The notes: a model not told the origin generated them from the letters alone. Shown: positions 10,196 to 22,059, counted from the stretch's first letter. The stretch is DNA of 64,000 nt from Tiliqua scincoides (GCF_035046505.1 NC_089830.1:12452315-12516314), one strand, 5' to 3'. Program-made: numbers and translations.

Positions 10196-10831
10196 GTGAG
10201 CTCAACTGGGAGTGTGGGAGACTCACAGTAGATCCACCCAAACTGAGGCTCTAAGTCAGTGTGGTCCAGCAAAGATGTGTACAGTAATGTACACTTTGAA
10301 CCCCCAGAGATGTGTGGCCTTACTGGGTGATGCCAAAAGGTCCTTCTCTTTCCACAAGTGCCAACCAGATGAATCGACATGCTCAAAAGCAGGGTGTGAT
10401 GGTGACATTTATTCATTGATTTAAGACATGTATACCCTGCCTTCCCAGTGTTTTTAGAACACGAACATCATCCCTGGCATCTTTTCCTCAGCAGGTGGTA
10501 CCTGCTGGCATCCTGCCTTTGAAACAGAAAAGTTCTGTTCTCCACTAATAGTTAGGATAGCAGATTTGTGGGCAGTGGGTCTAATGCTCTCTTAATGCTG
10601 TCTAACCTAGTGCCCACCACACCTGACGGCAAAGAGGCCTACCTGTGAACTTCTCCATAACTGGTCCATTCTTTTCATTCTTTCCTAAAGCAGCTATGGG
10701 AGGTGAACCTGGGGTTCCCTTGTTGTAGTCCAATGCTCTAACCATTGCACCACACTGTGAATCGGCCCTCCAAATAATTTGGTGGTACCTTAACCTTGCT
10801 TCATTGGCATTTCTGTCTTTGTCCTCCCCAG

Positions 10832-11275
10832 GATCCCACCAATGGCTACTACAAGGTCCGCTCCCATGAGGAGCAATGTTTAGGAAGCAGCTTCTCTGAG
10901 TACACGCCAACCACCCGACCTTTGTTTGGGGCATCTTCTCTCTACCCTTCCGCTGGGCCGGTCCAGCCCAAGTTGTATGAGTATGCCCACCGGTACACCC
11001 TGGGTACACCAGGCTCTCGTGCAGCCTATGACCCACACGAGCGACCTTTCCCTCAGGAAAGCATGTACAGCGGGACGGCCTACCTCACAGCCCCCTACAG
11101 CCGGGGTTTCACCAGCTACGTCAAGCCCAGCAGCTACGAGAAGGCCGAGAGCGGGTATGAGCAGTCGGACCAGGCCAGTAAGACCTTGGGCTGCTCCCGC
11201 TTCTCTTATACCTCCCTGTCCCAGCAGTCCGACTATGGGCGCCCTGCCCACCAACGCATGCAGACCCACGTATGA
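10832..11275 (+). CDS. KIRREL2: KIRREL2 last coding exon: cytoplasmic tail
   Basis: An open frame of 147 codons and a stop. It starts DPTNGYYKVRSHEEQ, has several Tyr-containing motifs (SSLYPSAGP, LYEYAHRYTLG, TAYLTAPYSRGFTSYVKP) and ends RMQTHV. The C-terminal THV is the PDZ ligand used by Neph proteins to bind ZO-1 and related scaffolds (family knowledge). Codon use is GC-rich and looks under coding constraint. Confidence 0.93.
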   Translation, partial: DPTNGYYKVRSHEEQCLGSSFSEYTPTTRPLFGASSLYPSAGPVQPKLYEYAHRYTLGTPGSRAAYDPHERPFPQESMYSGTAYLTAPYSRGFTSYVKPSSYEKAESGYEQSDQASKTLGCSRFSYTSLSQQSDYGRPAHQRMQTHV

Positions 11276-11883
11276 CTCGTGCCTGACCCCTGCCAACCTC
11301 CGGTCGTCTTCAGAAGGGAGAGAACAGGGAGCGGACACTTCATGTAGGTAATGAACTCCAAAACAGCCAGATAGACTCGGTGCCGAAGACCTGGGCTGGG
11401 ACATGCCATTCTCATCCTCCGGGGAAGATGGCTGCCAGGCTAGCTTAGCAACGCAGAGTTGCTGTCAAGATGGCCAATAGCCTGCTTGTAAGTCTTCTTC
11501 ATCTGTAGCCAGGTCCATCTCTCTTGGGGAGCGTGAGAGGAAACTGTTTTTAGCCACCTCCACGTCAGGACGTGAAAGTGGATTTTGGACAGCCAAAGGC
11601 ACATCTCTGCTGAAACTGGAAACAAGTTTTCATGGCTTATTAAGAAGTCTTGGTCTAGGTCTGACTTCAAAATGGTGGACGTGGCTGGCTGCCAGGCCAA
11701 GAGCGCTAGTGGAAGCAGCCAGCAGCTCAGCACTTTCAAAATGGTGCTAGGACACGGAGTCGGCAATGGGACTACAGGACTCTCTCGCTCTTTGCTCACT
11801 GATAGACTTGCCCAGAAAGGAAAGACTCCAGACTCTGCTCCAGACGCATGATCTTGGGAAATCTCTAAGCATGGGTGCTAGGC
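11276..11883 (+). other. KIRREL2: Probable KIRREL2 3' untranslated region
   Basis: There is no further exon. I find no AATAAA between the stop codon and the LINE that begins at 12015. The first AATAAA on this strand is at about 12126, inside the antisense LINE. Confidence 0.4.
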
Positions 11884-12014
11884 TTTCCTGATACCTACAA
11901 AACCCTCTCTTCCCCCTCCCCCCTGCATCCCGTTTGTCTCACCACTGCTCCCTCTCCAATTTCCTGATACCCACAAACCCCTCTCTTCCCCCTCCCCACT
12001 GCATCCCGTTTGTC
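11884..12014. repeat. Minisatellite of about 76-bp unit, split by a LINE
   Basis: Units begin TTTCCTGATACC at 11884 and about 11960, and a further unit continues at 17641 on the other side of the LINE (CACCACTGCTCCCTC, then TTTCCTGATACCC). Each unit contains CCGTTTGTC and a CT-rich block. Roughly 2.5 units are visible when the LINE is removed. Confidence 0.8.
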
Positions 12015-12021
12015 AAAATTT

Positions 12022-12023
<2 letters not shown>

Positions 12024-12081
<58 letters not shown>
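12024..12081. repeat. (AATC)n microsatellite, LINE 3' tail
   Basis: About 14 tandem copies of a 4-base unit. It lies at the 3' terminus of the minus-strand LINE, so it is the element's own tail rather than an independent satellite. Confidence 0.9.
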
Positions 12082-12083
<2 letters not shown>

Positions 12084-12181
12084 TCCTTCATTGCTTAACC
12101 ATAGGTCATTACATTTGGAAAGAAAAATAAAATATATAAAATGTATATATACTTTAGTATAATAGTGCCATACAGTAAAAC

Positions 12182-15100
12182 TCAGTTATTAACAAATGGA
12201 ATAAAACACGATCTTATCTTTTTAGCCGCAAGGGCAAAATGTGCCACAGCAAAAGTAACATTTGATTGTAAATCCTCAAGTAGATAATAAACTAATTGTT
12301 CAGGGGAATAACCACACAGGGATTTTACTATTGGTTCCAAAAAACGGCTTCTCGGATTCCCATATAAGGGGCAAATCAGTAAATAATGTAACACATCTTC
12401 AACCTGCCCACATCCATAAACACAAAGGCGCTTTGCTATAGTTATTTTTTTATATCTACCCTCTAAATATGCTGAAGGCATTTGTTGAAATCTCAGTTCA
12501 GTAAAAGCTCTTCTTAACTGTGGGTAAGTCAGAGTCTCAAAATAAATGGACATCATATGCTGGATGTTAATATGGGGATACCAGCTCGAATATCGAGATT
12601 CCCATAAAGAAACTTTGTCTTGGTAAGTTTCCCAGTCATAAATCCATTCCCTGAGCTCTTTAGGACTCAGGCACAGAAACTTGTCATACTCCAGGTTAAA
12701 ATACTTTAACTTAAAAAAATCCTGATTGACCCATCCTCCAATAAGCATCTGTTCGTTCTAGCATTCTTTTGCTGGAGCTGACTCTTCCATAGCATTGATC
12801 CTTCTCCAAAATCGGAAGTAAGCAAGGTCCATTCTAATGGCTAAAGATGGCAGTCCTAGCTCTGCTCTAATATGAACCGCAGGAGTGCCTGGAGACAGTC
12901 CTAATATTTGTCTCAAAAATTTATTTTGTAAGACTTCTAACTTTCCCTTAAATGAGTCTCCCCACAACTCTGCCCCATATAACATATGAGGTAAGATCTT
13001 TGCTTCATGAACTTTAATCAGTGGGGGAATTAACTGTCCGCCTCTAGCATAAAAATTTTTTTTTAACAAACCCATCTGTCTGGCACTGGAGATTAAAATC
13101 ATCTCACTATGTTGTTTCCAGGTCAGACTCTTTGAAAATTGTATGCCAAGATATTTAAATGAATTTACCTGTTCTATAACATGCCCATCAAGCTTCCATT
13201 TATGATTGACAGAGCCCTTCCCAAAAATCATGATCTTACTTTTAGAGTAATTTATTTTTAAATGCTCTTCCTTGCAAAGTTGACCAAATCTATACAACAT
13301 CCTCTTAAGTCCAATTTGATTCTGAGATATCATAACTAAATCATCTGCATACAGCAGAATAGAAATCTTCCTATCTCCTATAGAAGGAGGAAAAAAAGCT
13401 AGAGAGGACATTTGTGGGATCAAATTATTTACATAAAAGTTAAATAAAAAAGGAGCTAATATACAGCCCTATTTAACCCCCCTATTGACCTGGATCTTTT
13501 TGGTCAAATAACCTAAATTGCCTAATCGCACTTGAAGTGTATTTTGGCTGTGTAATATCTCAATAAGCCACAATAGGCGTTTATCTATATTGGTCATGGA
13601 TAATTTGGTCCACAGCCTCTCTCTATCAATTAAATCAAAAGCTGATGTAAAATCCACAAAGGCCAAATAAAGAGATCTTTTAGCATGCTTGGTGTATTTA
13701 CATATATAATGATGTAATATAAATGCTTGATCAATAGTACTCCTGCCTTTTCTAAATCCAGCCTGTTCATGATGAATAATAGCCTGGCTGTTATCCCACT
13801 CTATAAGTTTATTCAATAAAAATCTGGCATATAATTTTGCTGCCACATTGATTAAACTGATAGGCCTATAGTTTGAGGGTTCCTTAGGATCACCCTTTTT
13901 ATATCTAGGTATCACTATGCTATTTAACCATTCGGAAGGCACTCTACCGGAGTGATTAATCCACGTGAAAAGATTGGCAAAAATAGGGGACCACCAATGC
14001 AGGTCCAACTTAAAGATCTCGGCTGGTATCATATCATCACCTGGCGCCTTACCTGTCCTCATAATCTCAATCAATTGTACAGTTTCATTACATGAGACCG
14101 GAGGCCATTCAGAGCAGTTAGGTATATCTACTGATGGTAAGGGAAAGTCTATCTCACTCCCAAAGATATAACTAAAGTGAGAAATCCAGGTTACAGGTGA
14201 GATAGAATTTACAATTCCTCTGGTTTGATGTAAGAAACCTCTATTAATTAAACTTCAGAATTGAATTTGATTTTTTTCTTTCGTTGCAGCTTCCAGGGCC
14301 TTCCAATTTGCTACATAAAAGCCTTTCTTTTTTATTTTGGAGAAGTCGTTTATACGCCTTGCGAGTAGTCAAATAACATTCCATAGCTTCTTTATTGGCA
14401 GCGACTTTTGCATATCTCAGTGTTCTAGTTAACTGCTTTTTATGCATAATACATTCTTTATCATACCATGAATCATTGCCCTTCTTCGACTTCTTTTGAA
14501 AGGGAGCCGATACTACGGGTCTAAGAGCCATAATAATTTGCTGGTAAGTCCCACCTATATCAGAGTGGGACTGTATCACCTGCCTTCTTTTCTCTAGTAA
14601 TTGTTCAGAGTACAACAAGGCTCTAGCACTTGTATCAATCTCCAATGACCATTTTAATCTTCTAACTCCTTGTTCCAAACCTTGCAATGTAGTATTCGTC
14701 AACACCCTTGTATGAATTGAATTACAGTTAAAGGACATCATAAGTGGAAGATGATCACTGTCCGCTCTGTCTCCTATTGCCATACAGTTTATCCATCCAA
14801 ACAGAACATTTGAACAAAAAATATAGTCTATTACACTTGCCCCTTTCTCCCTAAGGAATGTATAGTATCCTTTGGAGCTATCCAGATTGGAAGCATTTAA
14901 ACAAATGAGCTGGAATTGGAATATTAACTTCATTAGAGAGCGAACATAATTATTGATCATTTTATCACAAGACACTCTAAATGGACAATGATTCACTTCT
15001 GACTGAATACCAAAAGCCAACTCCATTTTGAGACTGTCACCGATTCTGGCGTTGAAATCCCCACAGATCATAAAGGGGATATTAGGCTATTCAACAGTTA

Positions 15101-15451
15101 ATGTGTCAAGTAAACCCCCAAAAGGATCCCAAATGACAATTGCTGAGTTCACAATTCTCGGGGGAATATATACATTTATACAAATCCAAGAACTCCTTCT
15201 GCATCCCTTAATCAGTATAACTTGCCAATAATTAGAAGACAAACAGGTGAGTTCTGTGCCTTCCAGGCCTGTGGTAGCTGCAATAAAAAGGGCCAAATCT
15301 CCACTCCCTCTTCTTTGAAAAGAAACTTTGACTGCAGGCATATGCCATACATTACAACCCTGCAAAAAAGGGCTTTCAGAATCTGTAAGCCATGTTTCTT
15401 GGAGACATATAATTTCAAAGGATAACAGATACTGAGTAATATCTGGGTCAA
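12182..15451 (-). pseudogene. LINE ORF2: endonuclease and reverse transcriptase, broken
   Basis: Open pieces in order are 15451-15087 (endonuclease start), 15071-14244 (endonuclease end and linker), 14074-13469 (RT motifs 0-3), 13423-12758 (RT motif 5 with YADD, thumb) and 12748-12182 (C-terminal domain with CVYGCGQVEDVLHYLLICP, a Cys/His-type pattern). The catalytic YADD is intact. Frame changes occur between pieces. Confidence 0.85.
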
Positions 15452-15527
15452 TTAACTTATTTTGCCAAGCAGCAATGTTCCAGGATAAAAGATTTATAGA
15501 CTGAGTATGAGGCCTTCACCATTCTGG

Positions 15528-17208
15528 TCAATCCCTATCATAAAATGGGGCACGCTGAACCGTTTGATAGTTATAATAACCCAAGGGTTTAAAATTCTCA
15601 GGCAATGGTTCCTCAATTCTGCATGATTTACTTTTGCAGAATAACTTATCCGAGACCTGTTTAAGGGCTATATTATTCGGAAAGGTCACAAAGGAGGGAC
15701 AAGGCTCCGGTCCCCTAATTCGTCTGATTAAGTCCTTAGCTGTCCCGCTATGTTTTCCAAAGTCATTTCTGGACTTAAACTGGGAAGTTGATTTATTTTT
15801 CCCTTGCCGTGAGGCATATTTAGCTACAAACCTTCCCTTTTTTTCCCTTCTAGGGGGCTGAAAATTTATATCAAATTTATCATTCAGACCCCATTTAAAA
15901 GATATTTGCATAAACTCAAATTTATAGAGTAGTCCCCAGAAATGGTGTGCATGTTCCAGATTGCTAAAAATTAACAGAATTCTTCCCCATTTTATAGCAG
16001 GACTATTTGGATATCGACAAATACCAAAAAAAAAAAAGAAAAAAAAAAAGACTCTTTTGCATTCCAATCCTCACCCAGGATCTTCTTTATGGTCTGTTCA
16101 ACTTCTCTGGCGGACATCCATGTATTAGTTGGACGACCCAGGGGCCAATTATTTATAGTAATGTAATAACCATTAGAATTTGGATCAGCCTCCAAGGTAG
16201 AGGAATATTCCATTGCTCTACAAGGAAGGATCAAACCTTTAGAATAAAGTTGAGAAGACGGTGCAGGAATCCTATCTGTAGCAGAAGCAATGGGACTAAT
16301 ATTATTTTCTTCATCATGCCAATCATCGATAACTATGAGGTCATTATTAGAAAAGGTCAAATTTGATCTTAATTCTTCTATACTTGAGTCCTGATTATAC
16401 TTGAGTCCAAGCTGACAAGGTTGGAAATCAAAGGAAGGTTGCAAATTATCTTGTGCATCATTCAGCTGACAATCGTGACTTCTTGGGATCATAACTTGTT
16501 TCTCCATTCGGCTAGATCTTTCATTGACATCTCTAACTCCAATTGTTGTTACATCCACTGTCTGCTGATCTCCAATGGGTTTAAGAGGATCAATAGTTGG
16601 AGCTGCTCTTAAAATTCCATCACTTATTAAATTTACATTGAGTTGTAATAAAGCTTTCATTCCCATAATTTCTTGATGCATCATACTTAACTTCTCAAAT
16701 ATTGCCTTAGTTGTCATAGCTGTATGGAAACATCGATCACGCATCTGAGAGCAGAAAAAACTAGAGTGTCCATCATTAGCACCAGTAAGATTACGGGAAA
16801 AAACTTCGTCCGGAGTATCTTGTATAGTCATTTTGGGGTCTTCTGAAATATTATAAGATCCCACAACAGGCCACGTAAGCTTCTGAAATAAATTAGGATC
16901 CAAAGACCAATTTCCAGTATCAAGTGAAATATCAAGTGAAGTATCAAGCCCCTCATTTACTAAGTCCATGTCATAGTTTTCCCTAACACATAGGGTTTGT
17001 AAAACTGGCTATTATCTGCAGGGTCACTATGCACATTCCTAATTGGAGAAGCGGCTGTATCGACATTTAGAGTTTCATTTAAAAAAGACTTTTCATGAGT
17101 AGAACCTACTTTAGAAGAAACACAAAAATCATCCGTTAGCCTTTGAATACACTTGGACTTATTCCCTTGTGTGGGAGAACGAGCACTCTGTGCCCTAGTA
17201 ACCACCAT
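15528..17208 (-). pseudogene. LINE ORF1, RNA-binding protein, broken
   Basis: It starts MVVTRAQSARSPTQGNK at 17208 and continues in an overlapping frame from 16969 (MDLVNEGLDTSLD). The part YYITINNWPLGRPTNTWMS to VEQTIKKILGE looks like an RRM-type fold half, and NLEHAHHFWGLLYKF further on fits its second half. A basic tail PPRREKKGRFVAK follows. Between the two halves lies a long T/C tract (A-rich on the plus strand, 16028-16050) that shifts the frame. Confidence 0.7.
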
Positions 17209-17640
17209 CTTGAAAGTTGGAATTAAAGCACTTGTGTAAATAAAACGGAAACTGTAAAAACAGAACCGGCTACTCTTGTTTGGAGAGCTGTTTTCCTTTC
17301 ACTTCAAATTAATTTTAAACATACAATTCTGCATTCCAGCAAAATCAGTTTTTATACGTAGCAATGTTGTTAAAAGCTACTAGCAACGGCTTTCCCTTCA
17401 AGATGGCTGCTGTAGCAAATCTTTATCTTGTTTGACAAATTAGGGCTGATAGTGTCTAATTAAATGCAATTGATGTGCATTCCAAAGAGCCGACTCTCCG
17501 CCAAAATATAAAATATCTTTTCTTATCAAATCCTAGGACAGAAGGCACTAAAAACTTGAAAAATAACCTTGTGGAGACGGAGCTCTCCCAAAGGCAGCTA
17601 CTTCCTCCAGCCACCTGGTCCCCCTACCAACCCGTTTGTC

Positions 17641-17755
17641 TCACCACTGCTCCCTCTTCAATTTCCTGATACCCACAAACCCCTCTCTTTCTTCTCCACT
17701 CTCTTACCCCTCCACTTCCCCTCTCTTCCCCTCTCTTCCCCCTCCACTGGAGAGG
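17641..17755. repeat. Minisatellite continuation and CT-rich tract between two LINEs
   Basis: Continues the 76-bp minisatellite interrupted at 12014, then degenerates into CCTCTCTTCCCC-type repeats. The second LINE begins 115 bases after the first ends. Confidence 0.8.
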
Positions 17756-20700
17756 ATACTCCAACTTCGCCATATGGTGTCGGCACAACACGGGAAGCAG
17801 CAGTTACCAGTTATAAGTCTTCCCTTGATTGCCGTAGAGCGTGACGCCAGGGGCTGTTTCCGACAGTGGGAGAGATAATTGCATCTCGCTGGGCAGTCCC
17901 CAGCCAGTAAGGTGTTGCCTCGCCACGGTCCGTTAACCTCACGGGGTGCATGGGGTTTAGGGTGAAAACCGACAAGCGGATCGACAACTCTGCACCATGC
18001 AACAGAAAACAGAAAACTCCTGCCCTAAAGCTGGGCACCTGGAATGTAAGGACAATGACACCTGGCTTCTCTGATGACCTGCAAGTAATAGACGATGCAT
18101 GCAAAACAGCTGTCATCGACATGGAGCTGAGCAGACTGCAGATGGACATCGTCGCCCTTCAAGAGACTAGGCTGCCAGATTCCGAATCTGTCAAGGAGAG
18201 AAATTTCTCATTTTTCTGGCAGGGAAAACCACCAAACGAAACCAGGGAACATGGTGTTGGCTTTGCGGTCAGAAATACCCTGCTGAAATCCATCATCCCA
18301 CCTACTGTGGGAAGTGAAAGAATTTTGTCCCTGCAGCTCCAGTTATCAGCAGGACCTGTCACTCTCACCGACTGTTGTCTCCAGCAGAAGCCAAAGACAA
18401 ATTCTATGTTGATCTGGCCACCACTATCAAGAAGATCCCCGTAAAAGAGCCATTGTTCATCCTCGGCGATTTCAATGCTAGCGTTGGTGCTGATAACAGT
18501 TCGTGGCCCACTTGCTTAGGTCAGTTTGGCACTGGGAAGATGAACAAAAATGGCCAACGCCTGCTAGAGTTTTGCTGTCATCACGGTCTCTGTGTCAGCA
18601 ACACGTTCTTCAACACCAAGCCCCAACATGGAGTCTCTTGGAGACACCCAAGATCAAAGCACTGGCAGCAGCTCGACCTGATTCTCACCAGACGCTCCAG
18701 CCTTCCCAGCATCAAGATCACACGCAGCTATCAGGGTGCTGCCTGCGACACCGACCACTCCCTGGTGTGCAGCAGAGTGAAACTGCAAACAAAGTGACTG
18801 TACCACATGAAAAAGGAAGGAAGACCTCGCATTGATTCCAGCAAGACCCGGGATCAGAGAAAAGTGGAGGAATTTGCACGAGCGCTTGAGGAATCTCTTC
18901 CAGGCCCGGTCGATGCAAACGCATCCAACAGATGGGAACATTTCAAGAATGCCGTTTACAACAACGCCTTGTCCATATTTGGCAAGAAGACCAACAAGAC
19001 GGCAGACTGGTTTGAAGCCCACTCTGAGGAGTGGACACCAGTCATTGAGGAAAAGAGGAGAGCTCAAGCAGCATACAAGGCCTGTCCCAGTGAGCACAAC
19101 CTGCAGGTCCTCCGAGTTGCTCGCAGCAAAGTCCAGCAGATTGCCAGGAGATGTGCTAACGACTACTGGCTCCAGCTCTGCTCCCAGATACAGATAGCAG
19201 CTGACACGGGCAACATCAAGGGGATGTATGACAGTATCAAGCAGGCCCTGGGTCCAACGCAGAAGAAAATTGCCCCTCTGAAGTCTGCTACAGGCGAGGT
19301 CATCCAGGATCGGACGCAGCAGATGGAACGCTGGGTGCAGCACTACTCTGAGCTATATTCCAGAGAAAATGTAGTCACCGAAGAAGCACTGAACAACATT
19401 GAGTGCCTGCCTGTGCTGGAGGAGCTTGACAGTGAACCAACCCTAGAAGAACTTCACGTGGCCCTGGACTCCCTTGCCTTTGGCAAGGCACCTGGAAAAG
19501 ACAGCATCCCTGCTGAAGTCCTCAAGTGCTGCAAAGAGATCATCGTCACTGAGCTGCATGAAATCCTCTGTCTCTGCTGGAGAGAAGGTGGAGTACCTCA
19601 AGACATGAGGGATGCAAACATCATCACGCTGTACAAGAACAAAGGCGACAGGGGTGACTGCAACAACTACCGTGGCATCTCTCTCCTTAGCATTGCAGGA
19701 AAGCTGTTTGCCCGAGTTGCACTAAAGAGGCTCCAGGTACTTGCAGAGAGCGTCTATCCAGAATCACAGTGCGGATTCCGATCCAACAGGTCCACCACTG
19801 ATATGGTATTCTCCCTTAGACAACTGCTGGAGAAATGCAGGGAACAATGACAGCCACTCTTTATAGCCTTCAGAGATCTCACGAAGGCCTTCGACCTGGT
19901 CAGCAGGGATGGCCGCTTCAAGATTCTCCCCAAGATTGGATGTCCACCCAGGCTCCTCAGCATCATCAGCTCCTTCCACAAGGAAGTGAAGGGCACTGTT
20001 GTCTTCGATGGCTCCTCATCAGACCCCTTTGACATCCGAAGCGGCGTGAAGCAGGGCTGTGTTCTTGCACCAACCTTGTTTGGGATTTTCTTCGCTGTTT
20101 TGCTGAAGCATGCCTTTGGAACTGCAACAGAAGGCATCTATCAGATGGAAAGCTCTTCAACCTCTCCAGGCTAAGAGCAAAGTCCAAAGTCCAGCTGAAA
20201 TGTCTGTGTGACTTCCTCTTTGCCAACGATGCAGCTGTCACTACCCACTCTGCCAAAGATCTCCAGCAGCTCATGGATCGTTTTAGCAAGGCCTGCCAAG
20301 ATTTTGGACTGACAATCAGCCTGAAGAAAACACAGGCCATGGTTCAGGATGTGGACTCACCTCCCTGCATTACAATCTCTGCGCATGAACTGGAGGTTGT
20401 CCATGACTTTGTGTACCTTGGCTCAACGATCTCCGACACTCTTTCTCTTGATACCGAGCTAAACAAACGCATCGGTAAAGCAGCTACCACGTTTTCCAGA
20501 CTCACAAAGAGAGTCTGGTCCAACAAGAAGCTGACGGAACATACCAAGATCCAGGTCTACAGAGCTTGCATCCTGAGTACACTTCTGTACTGCAGCAAGT
20601 CATGGACTCTTCGCTCACAACAGGAGAGGAAACTGAACGCTTTCCACATGTTCTGCCTCCAACGCTTTCTCGGCATCACCTGGCAGGACAAAGTTGAAAC

Positions 20701-21201
20701 AACACAGTCCTGGAACGTGCTGGAATCCCTAGCATGTATGCACTGCTGAAACAGAGACGCCTGCGTTGGCTCGGTCATGTCGTGAGAATGGATAATGGCC
20801 GGATCCCAAAGGATCTCCTCTATGGAGAACTCGTGCAAGGAAAGCACCCTACAGGTAGACCACAGCTGCGATATAAGGACATCTGCAAGAGGGATCTGAA
20901 GGCCTTAGGAGTGGACCTCAGCAAGTGGGAAACCCTGGCCTCTGAGCGGCCCGCTTGGAGGCAGGCTGTGCAGCATGGCTTTTCCCAGTTTGAAGAGACA
21001 CTTGGCCAACAGTCTGAGGCTAAGAGGCAAAGAAGGAAGGCTCATAGCCAGGGAAACAGACCAGGGACAGACTGCACTTGCTCTCGGTGTGGAAGGGATT
21101 GTCACTCCCGAATCGGCCTTTTCAGCCACACTAGACGCTGTTCCAGAACCACCATTCAGAGCATGATACCAGAGTCTTTCGAGACTGAAGGTTGCCAACA
21201 G
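17756..21201 (+). mobile_element. Full-length LINE with C-terminal zinc finger, broken ORF
   Basis: A plus-strand retrotransposon of about 3.45 kb flanked by the 8-bp duplication TGGAGAGG (17748-17755 and 21202-21209). One ORF is expected: endonuclease (LGTWNVRTM, DIVALQETRLP, ILGDFNASVGADN, CDTDHSLV), reverse transcriptase (LAFGKAPGKDSIPAEVLK, NYRGISLLSIAGKLFA, GVKQGCVLAPTLFGIFF), a conserved RLRWLGHVVRM segment and a CCHC-type finger (CSRCGRDCHSRIGLFSHTRRC-like). Pieces lie at 17950-18444, 18375-18797, 18807-19847, 19858-20170, 20273-20746 and 20734-21180. The catalytic F/YADD reads FAND at 20216-20230, so the copy is dead. The clade is not assigned. Its 3' end is shared with the 5S-derived SINEs. 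Confidence 0.88.
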
Positions 21202-21315
21202 TGGAGAGGCACTTGCACTGAGCCAAGTGGACCAGGAGGTGGCGATAGTGTTCAACATTTTTCTGCCATTGAAGCTCTGAAAGATTTGGGGGATTTAATT
21301 TTTGTATACGAAAAA

Positions 21316-22059
21316 TAAGTTATTCCTTGTTGTTACTTTTGCCTTACCAGCCGTGGATGTTTTATTTTTTGTTTGTTTGTTTCAGTTTTCCAGAGTCACT
21401 AGGGGAAGGGGGTTGTTTTTATTTTTCATTTTTTTTTTTAATGAATGGGATTCCACATTGGCATTCTATGATCATGCCTGTTTTCAGTCTGCATTTTTAT
21501 ATACAGAGGGGAGATTGCAAATGTATTGTCTACTGCAGAACTCAAAAATATTTATATTTAATTTAAAAAGTGGGAATGGAGTGACGATCCTTTATTATTT
21601 TTGGGATGTGTACTGGAAAACCCAAAGTCTGGAATAGAAGGAGAGAGAAAGGGAAGCACACACTAAGTTTCCTGGGTGACCTTGGGCCAGTCGGTCACTC
21701 ACTCTCAGTCTCACCTACCTCACAGGGTTGGTGTGAGGACCAAAGATGGGGAGGAAAAATGTTCATCACCCTGAGTTCCTTGGAGGAAGGGCAGTAGAAA
21801 AATATGAAATTTGAAAGTGCACAGGTATGCCCAGAAAAGCTCGATCCTCTGTGCCATCTGAATTTTTTTATTTCTCACCTATGCAAACTAGTTTGACTCC
21901 GGTTATTAAAAATTCATGGTTCCTATCTGCAGATATATCTACCCACCACTCCGGCATAGCTTCTCTATAGTTTATTGAAGCCAGCTACCCAAGACGTTCA
22001 TATGTTGGGTAGTATGAATGCCATATTGTAACATAAGCGTCTGCACTCCTAGCAATTTG
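21316..22059. other. Spacer with a degenerate SINE-like stretch
   Basis: No gene seen. At about 21665-21790 the text TGACCTTGGGCCAGTC, CCTACCTCACAGGGTTG, then CTTGGAGGAAGG matches the common reptile tRNA/MIR-like SINE 3' half. Confidence 0.5.

Larger units (their letters stand above)
4599..11275 (+). pseudogene. KIRREL2: KIRREL2 (Neph3/filtrin-like), 5'-truncated gene
   Basis: KIRREL2 is a single-pass immunoglobulin-superfamily adhesion protein of the nephrin/Neph group. Exons: 4599-4704, 4837-4973, 5740-5876, 6286-6406, 6511-6612, 8025-8223, 9131-9241, 10062-10195, 10832-11275. They encode Ig3, Ig4, Ig5, a membrane helix and a tail ending in the PDZ ligand QTHV. Assignment to KIRREL2 rather than KIRREL1 or KIRREL3 rests on the tail (DPTNGYYKVR, AYLTAPYSRGFTSYVKP) and on APLP1 lying downstream in the same orientation. 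No signal peptide, Ig1 or Ig2 exons are seen upstream, where MROH-derived sequence lies instead. Exon 6511-6612 has one C too many in a C run, and the Ig3 exon lacks about four codons. I infer a decayed or partial copy. An intact gene with an assembly gap and a homopolymer error is possible. Confidence 0.75.
12015..17630 (-). mobile_element. Full-length LINE, Vingi/Jockey-superfamily-like, two ORFs
   Basis: A complete minus-strand retrotransposon of 5,616 bases flanked by the 10-bp duplication CCCGTTTGTC (12005-12014 and 17631-17640). ORF1 covers 17208 to 15528; ORF2 covers about 15450 to 12182 and encodes an apurinic-like endonuclease (GDFNARIGDS; SDHLPLMMSF), a reverse transcriptase (NYRPISLINVAAKLYA, LAFVDFTSAFDLIDRERLW, LLYADDLVMIS) and a C-terminal Cys-containing domain. 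The 3' end (left) is an (AATC)n tract at about 12024-12081. The clade is my judgement from the C-terminal RNase-less layout. ORF2 is split into about five frames, so this copy is no longer active. Confidence 0.88.

Noticed and set aside
12024-12081. CRISPR-like or independent satellite array
   Set aside because: It is a simple 4-base repeat forming the 3' tail of the LINE.
20734-21318. A 194-codon gene with a zinc finger
   Set aside because: It is the C-terminal part of the LINE polyprotein, repeated at 1278-1831 and 22522-22737.
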